Shown: in pieces, positions 35,980 to 39,221 of the stretch
Numbering within the stretch: the stretch's first letter is position 1
Layout: every line of letters starts with the position of its first letter
DNA from: Rubrivivax sp.
GTDB taxonomy: Bacteria; Pseudomonadota; Gammaproteobacteria; Burkholderiales; Burkholderiaceae_C
Assembly: GCA_016789955.1 (NCBI GenBank)
Contig: JAEUPB010000009.1
Span: 1 to 39,221 of the forward strand
DNA: 39,221 bases
Direction of reading: 5' to 3'
The notes under the pieces: generated by a model
Databases searched by the model: none
The model's input: only the letters and a program-made list of their open reading frames with translations
What the model was told of the DNA's origin: nothing
Translations under genes and position numbers: made by a program

Positions 35980-36067
35980 CGGCCCCTCGCTCGCTACGCT
36001 CGCACTCCCCCGCGGGGAGGCTCGGGCCGACGCTTGGGAGCGGCCCGGCGCTGGCCCGAGCCCTGCG
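35980..36067 (+). repeat. Structured extragenic repeat inside the operon
   Basis: The 88 bases between the SDR and aminotransferase genes contain a perfect 10-bp inverted repeat, GGCTCGGGCC (36019-36028) and GGCCCGAGCC (36053-36062), with a smaller stem CGCT-TGGG-AGCG between. Upstream are CTCGCTCGCTACGCTCGC and CTCCCCCGCGGGGAG. The 'ctcgctacgctcgc ... ccccgcgggg' composition resembles dispersed extragenic repeats of Burkholderiales genomes. The stem ends five bases before the aminotransferase ATG, so it could limit its translation or stabilise the 5' mRNA. Confidence 0.5.
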
Positions 36068-37392
<1,325 letters not shown>

Positions 37393-37396
<4 letters not shown>

Positions 37397-38394
37397 AGGC
37401 TCTCGTCTACACCGCCCCCAACGAAGCGCAGCTGCACGAGCTGCCCGACCCCGCACTCGTGCCCGGAGAAGTGGTGCTCCGGATCGAGGCCGTGGGCATC
37501 TGCGGCTCGGACATGCACGCCTGGCACGGCCACGACCCGCGGCGCAAGCCCGGGCTGGTGCTCGGGCACGAGTTCGTCGGCCGCATCGCCGAATCGGCTG
37601 CGCCCGGCTTCGAGCCCGGCACGCGCTTCACCGGCAACCCGCTCATCACCTGCGGCCGGTGCGAGTACTGCGTGCAGGGGCGCAACAACCTGTGCAGCGA
37701 CCGCGGCATGGTCGGCATGACGCGCGCCGGCGCCTTTGCCGAGTACATGAGCATCCCGGCGGCGTCGCTGATCGCGATGCCGCAGGACTTGTCGGCCCGC
37801 GCCGCCGCGCTCACCGAGCCGGCAGCGACCGCCTGGCACGCGCTCAACCTGGTGATGCGCGCCCTCGTGCGGCCGATCCACGAATGCTCCGTGCTCGTGA
37901 TCGGCGGCGGCGCGATCGGCATGCTCTCGGCGCTGCTGCTGCGCCGCCTCGGCGCCGCGCGGGTGCTGCTCGCCGAGCTGAACGCGCTGCGCCGCGACGC
38001 CGTGGCGCGCCATGCCGGCGCCGAGGTGACGGACCCGCGCGCCCAGCCGCCTGCGGAGTCGGCCTTCGACGTCGTCATCGACGCAGTGGGCGCCAAGGCC
38101 ACGCGCCACCAGGCCATCGCCGCGGTCAAGCCCGGCGGCGTGGTCATGCACGTCGGCCTGCAGGACTGGGCGAGCGAGATCGACATGCGCAAGCTCACGC
38201 TGGCCGAGGTCACGCTGCTGGGCACCTACACCTACACCACCGCCGACCTGCGCGCGACGGTCGCTGCGCTCGCGCGCGGTGCCTTCGGCGACCTGGCCTG
38301 GGTCGAGGAGCGGCCGCTCGCCGAAGGCGCGCAGGCCTTCGTCGACCTCGACCAGGGGCGCTGCGCTTCGGCGAAGGTGCTGCTCTTGCCCTGA
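37393..38394 (+). CDS. Zinc-dependent alcohol dehydrogenase (MDR family)
   Basis: 333 residues. Catalytic zinc ligands are Cys37 (GICGSDMHAWHG) and His59-Glu60 (GHEF); the structural zinc is held by Cys87, Cys90, Cys93 and Cys101 (ITCGRCEYCVQGRNNLC). The Rossmann motif is VLVIGGGAIGML. It belongs to the threonine/sorbitol dehydrogenase-like branch acting on secondary alcohols of small polar substrates. It ends the operon (ATGA overlap with the aminotransferase gene) and probably oxidises a C2 hydroxyl; the pairing with the SDR would allow epimerisation through the ketone. Confidence 0.93.
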
Positions 38395-38412
38395 CAGCTT
38401 CCCGGCCCCGCG

Positions 38413-39006
38413 TCAGCCCTTGGCGCGCGCCCAGGCCAGCGCGTCCTCGAGCCGGTCGTCGCCCCAGAACAGCTCGCCGGACACGACGAAGGAGGGCGCG
38501 CCGAAGATGCCGCGCTCGAGGGCGCGCGGCGTCTGCGCCTTGAGCGCCTCCTTGTTCGCAGGCGAGTTCGCGCGCTCGAGCACCTCGGCCGCATCCAGCC
38601 CGAGCGTCGCGAGGGCCTGGCGCAGGTTGTCGTCGCTGCCGATCAGGCAGCCTTGCGTCCAGTGCAGGCGAAACACCTCCTCGGTGAAGCGCTGGCACCA
38701 GCCGTCCGCCTTGCCGGCGAGGGCCACGCGCGCGCTGGGCAGCGAGTTCACCGGATAAGTCTGCGGGCGCCGATAGGGCAGCCCGAGGCTCGCCGCGCGG
38801 CGTTCGAGGTCGCGCCACATGTAGGCCGTCTTCGCCGACGCTTCGGGGAACGGGAAGCCCAGGCCCTGCTGCTCGCGCACCGGCGGCAGGAAGAAGGGCT
38901 GCCAGTCCAGCGCCACGCCCTGCTGCGCGGCCAGGCGCCCGATGCGCGCCACCGTGAGATAGGAGTACGTGCTCGAGTACTCGATCCAGACTTCCATGGC
39001 CGGCAT
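38413..39006 (-). CDS. 2-hydroxychromene-2-carboxylate isomerase/DsbA-like protein
   Basis: 197 residues from ATG 39006, chosen because AGGAG lies six bases upstream; an ATG at 39042 lacks such a site. The thioredoxin-like kappa-GST/HCCA-isomerase fold is seen in VWIEYSSTYSYLTVARIG (Ser in place of the DsbA cysteines), WQPFFLPPVREQQG, SLPSARVALAG and ALERGIFGAPSFVVSGELFWGDDRLEDAL, the last being diagnostic. Such enzymes use glutathione to isomerise aromatic-ring-cleavage intermediates or related compounds. It converges on the operon's last gene with 18 bases between stops. Confidence 0.88.
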   Translation of the reverse strand: MPAMEVWIEYSSTYSYLTVARIGRLAAQQGVALDWQPFFLPPVREQQGLGFPFPEASAKTAYMWRDLERRAASLGLPYRRPQTYPVNSLPSARVALAGKADGWCQRFTEEVFRLHWTQGCLIGSDDNLRQALATLGLDAAEVLERANSPANKEALKAQTPRALERGIFGAPSFVVSGELFWGDDRLEDALAWARAKG

Positions 39007-39221
39007 GACGACTCCTGTGACGCGGGAGTTGAACGATGCCATGGATCGGGCGCGGCCGCGAGCATTCAGGGCGCCGGCAGCCCCATCCGCCCGGCCAGCG
39101 CGTCGAGCCGCGAGATCAGGGGCTCGGGCGGGTCGGCGGCGGACGCCGTCTCGCAGGGCGGTCAGGCCGGCTCGCCGCGCGCCGGGCCGGCGCGCCCCGG
39201 CGCGTCGGGCACGAGGATCCA
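39007..39221. other. Right edge without a supportable gene
   Basis: The region begins with the promoter side of the isomerase gene. On the minus strand, codons ending LISRLDALAGRMGLPAP and a TGA at 39066-39068 look protein-like, but the frame is closed by another stop at 39162-39164. A second short frame (ILVPDAPGRAGPARGEPA) enters from the right edge. These could be the end of a gene continuing to the right, possibly with a frameshift, but nothing can be assigned. Confidence 0.3.

Noticed and set aside
38413-39006. Thiol-disulfide oxidoreductase DsbA
   Set aside because: No CxxC motif and no signal peptide; the Ser-containing N-terminal motif fits kappa-GST/HCCA isomerases instead.

Overview
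The window is very GC-rich DNA with strong third-position G/C bias. It carries two Bug/TctC-type periplasmic binding proteins, dense LysR/TetR/LacI/MarR regulators, a chrBA chromate locus and an SsuABC-like transporter with an HpsN-type dehydrogenase. This points to a betaproteobacterium of the order Burkholderiales, probably near the Rubrivivax/Leptothrix/Methylibium group; that placement is inference from gene content. No rRNA, tRNA or CRISPR array was seen.

Layout. (1) 1-3300 is a scarred region: the last codons of an IS481-type transposase abut a 5'-truncated restriction-modification methyltransferase, followed by a coiled-coil orphan, a short gene cut off after about 55 codons, and the 5' half of a Bug receptor fused tail-to-tail to it. 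(2) 3295-7883: a TetR regulator diverges from a chromate operon (chrB, chrA, rhodanese, Cj0069-like protein) that ends in a hairpin terminator. (3) 7935-13844: two small orphans, an aldehyde dehydrogenase, a class 3 lipase, a frameshifted glutathione S-transferase, an aspartate dehydrogenase-like gene and a second Bug receptor, with a MarR regulator facing away. (4) 14359-19449: a TPR protein, a 64-codon ORF and a 1161-aa SARP/AfsR-like ATPase regulator. (5) 19481-28126: FAD oxidoreductase/LysR pair, M20 peptidase lipoprotein, DGPF protein plus ECF42-type sigma factor, a Fic-domain protein with a small coupled partner, a PNPOx-like protein and an AhpD-like protein. (6) 28245-38394: LysR and LacI genes that run into each other, then a LacI-controlled catabolic operon (two permeases, ATPase, binding protein with an internal amber codon, HpsN-like dehydrogenase, SDR, class III aminotransferase, zinc alcohol dehydrogenase). 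A DsbA/HCCA-isomerase-like gene closes the window.

The most interesting signal is a matched pair of promoter-like elements at 2445 and 15705. Each has two GCAACG units exactly 11 bp apart, with a -10-like hexamer at the same distance downstream. One lies just before the SARP regulator operon, the other before the short truncated gene near 2.6 kb. This is the geometry of SARP binding sites in actinomycetes and suggests a small autoregulated SARP regulon in a proteobacterium. The second theme is the hpsN-like operon with an added aminotransferase, which may handle an amino- or hydroxy-sulfonate. The window also holds several gene lesions (IS truncation, a fusion junction, frameshifts, a nonsense codon, lost stop codons), which are either real gene decay or assembly/sequencing error.
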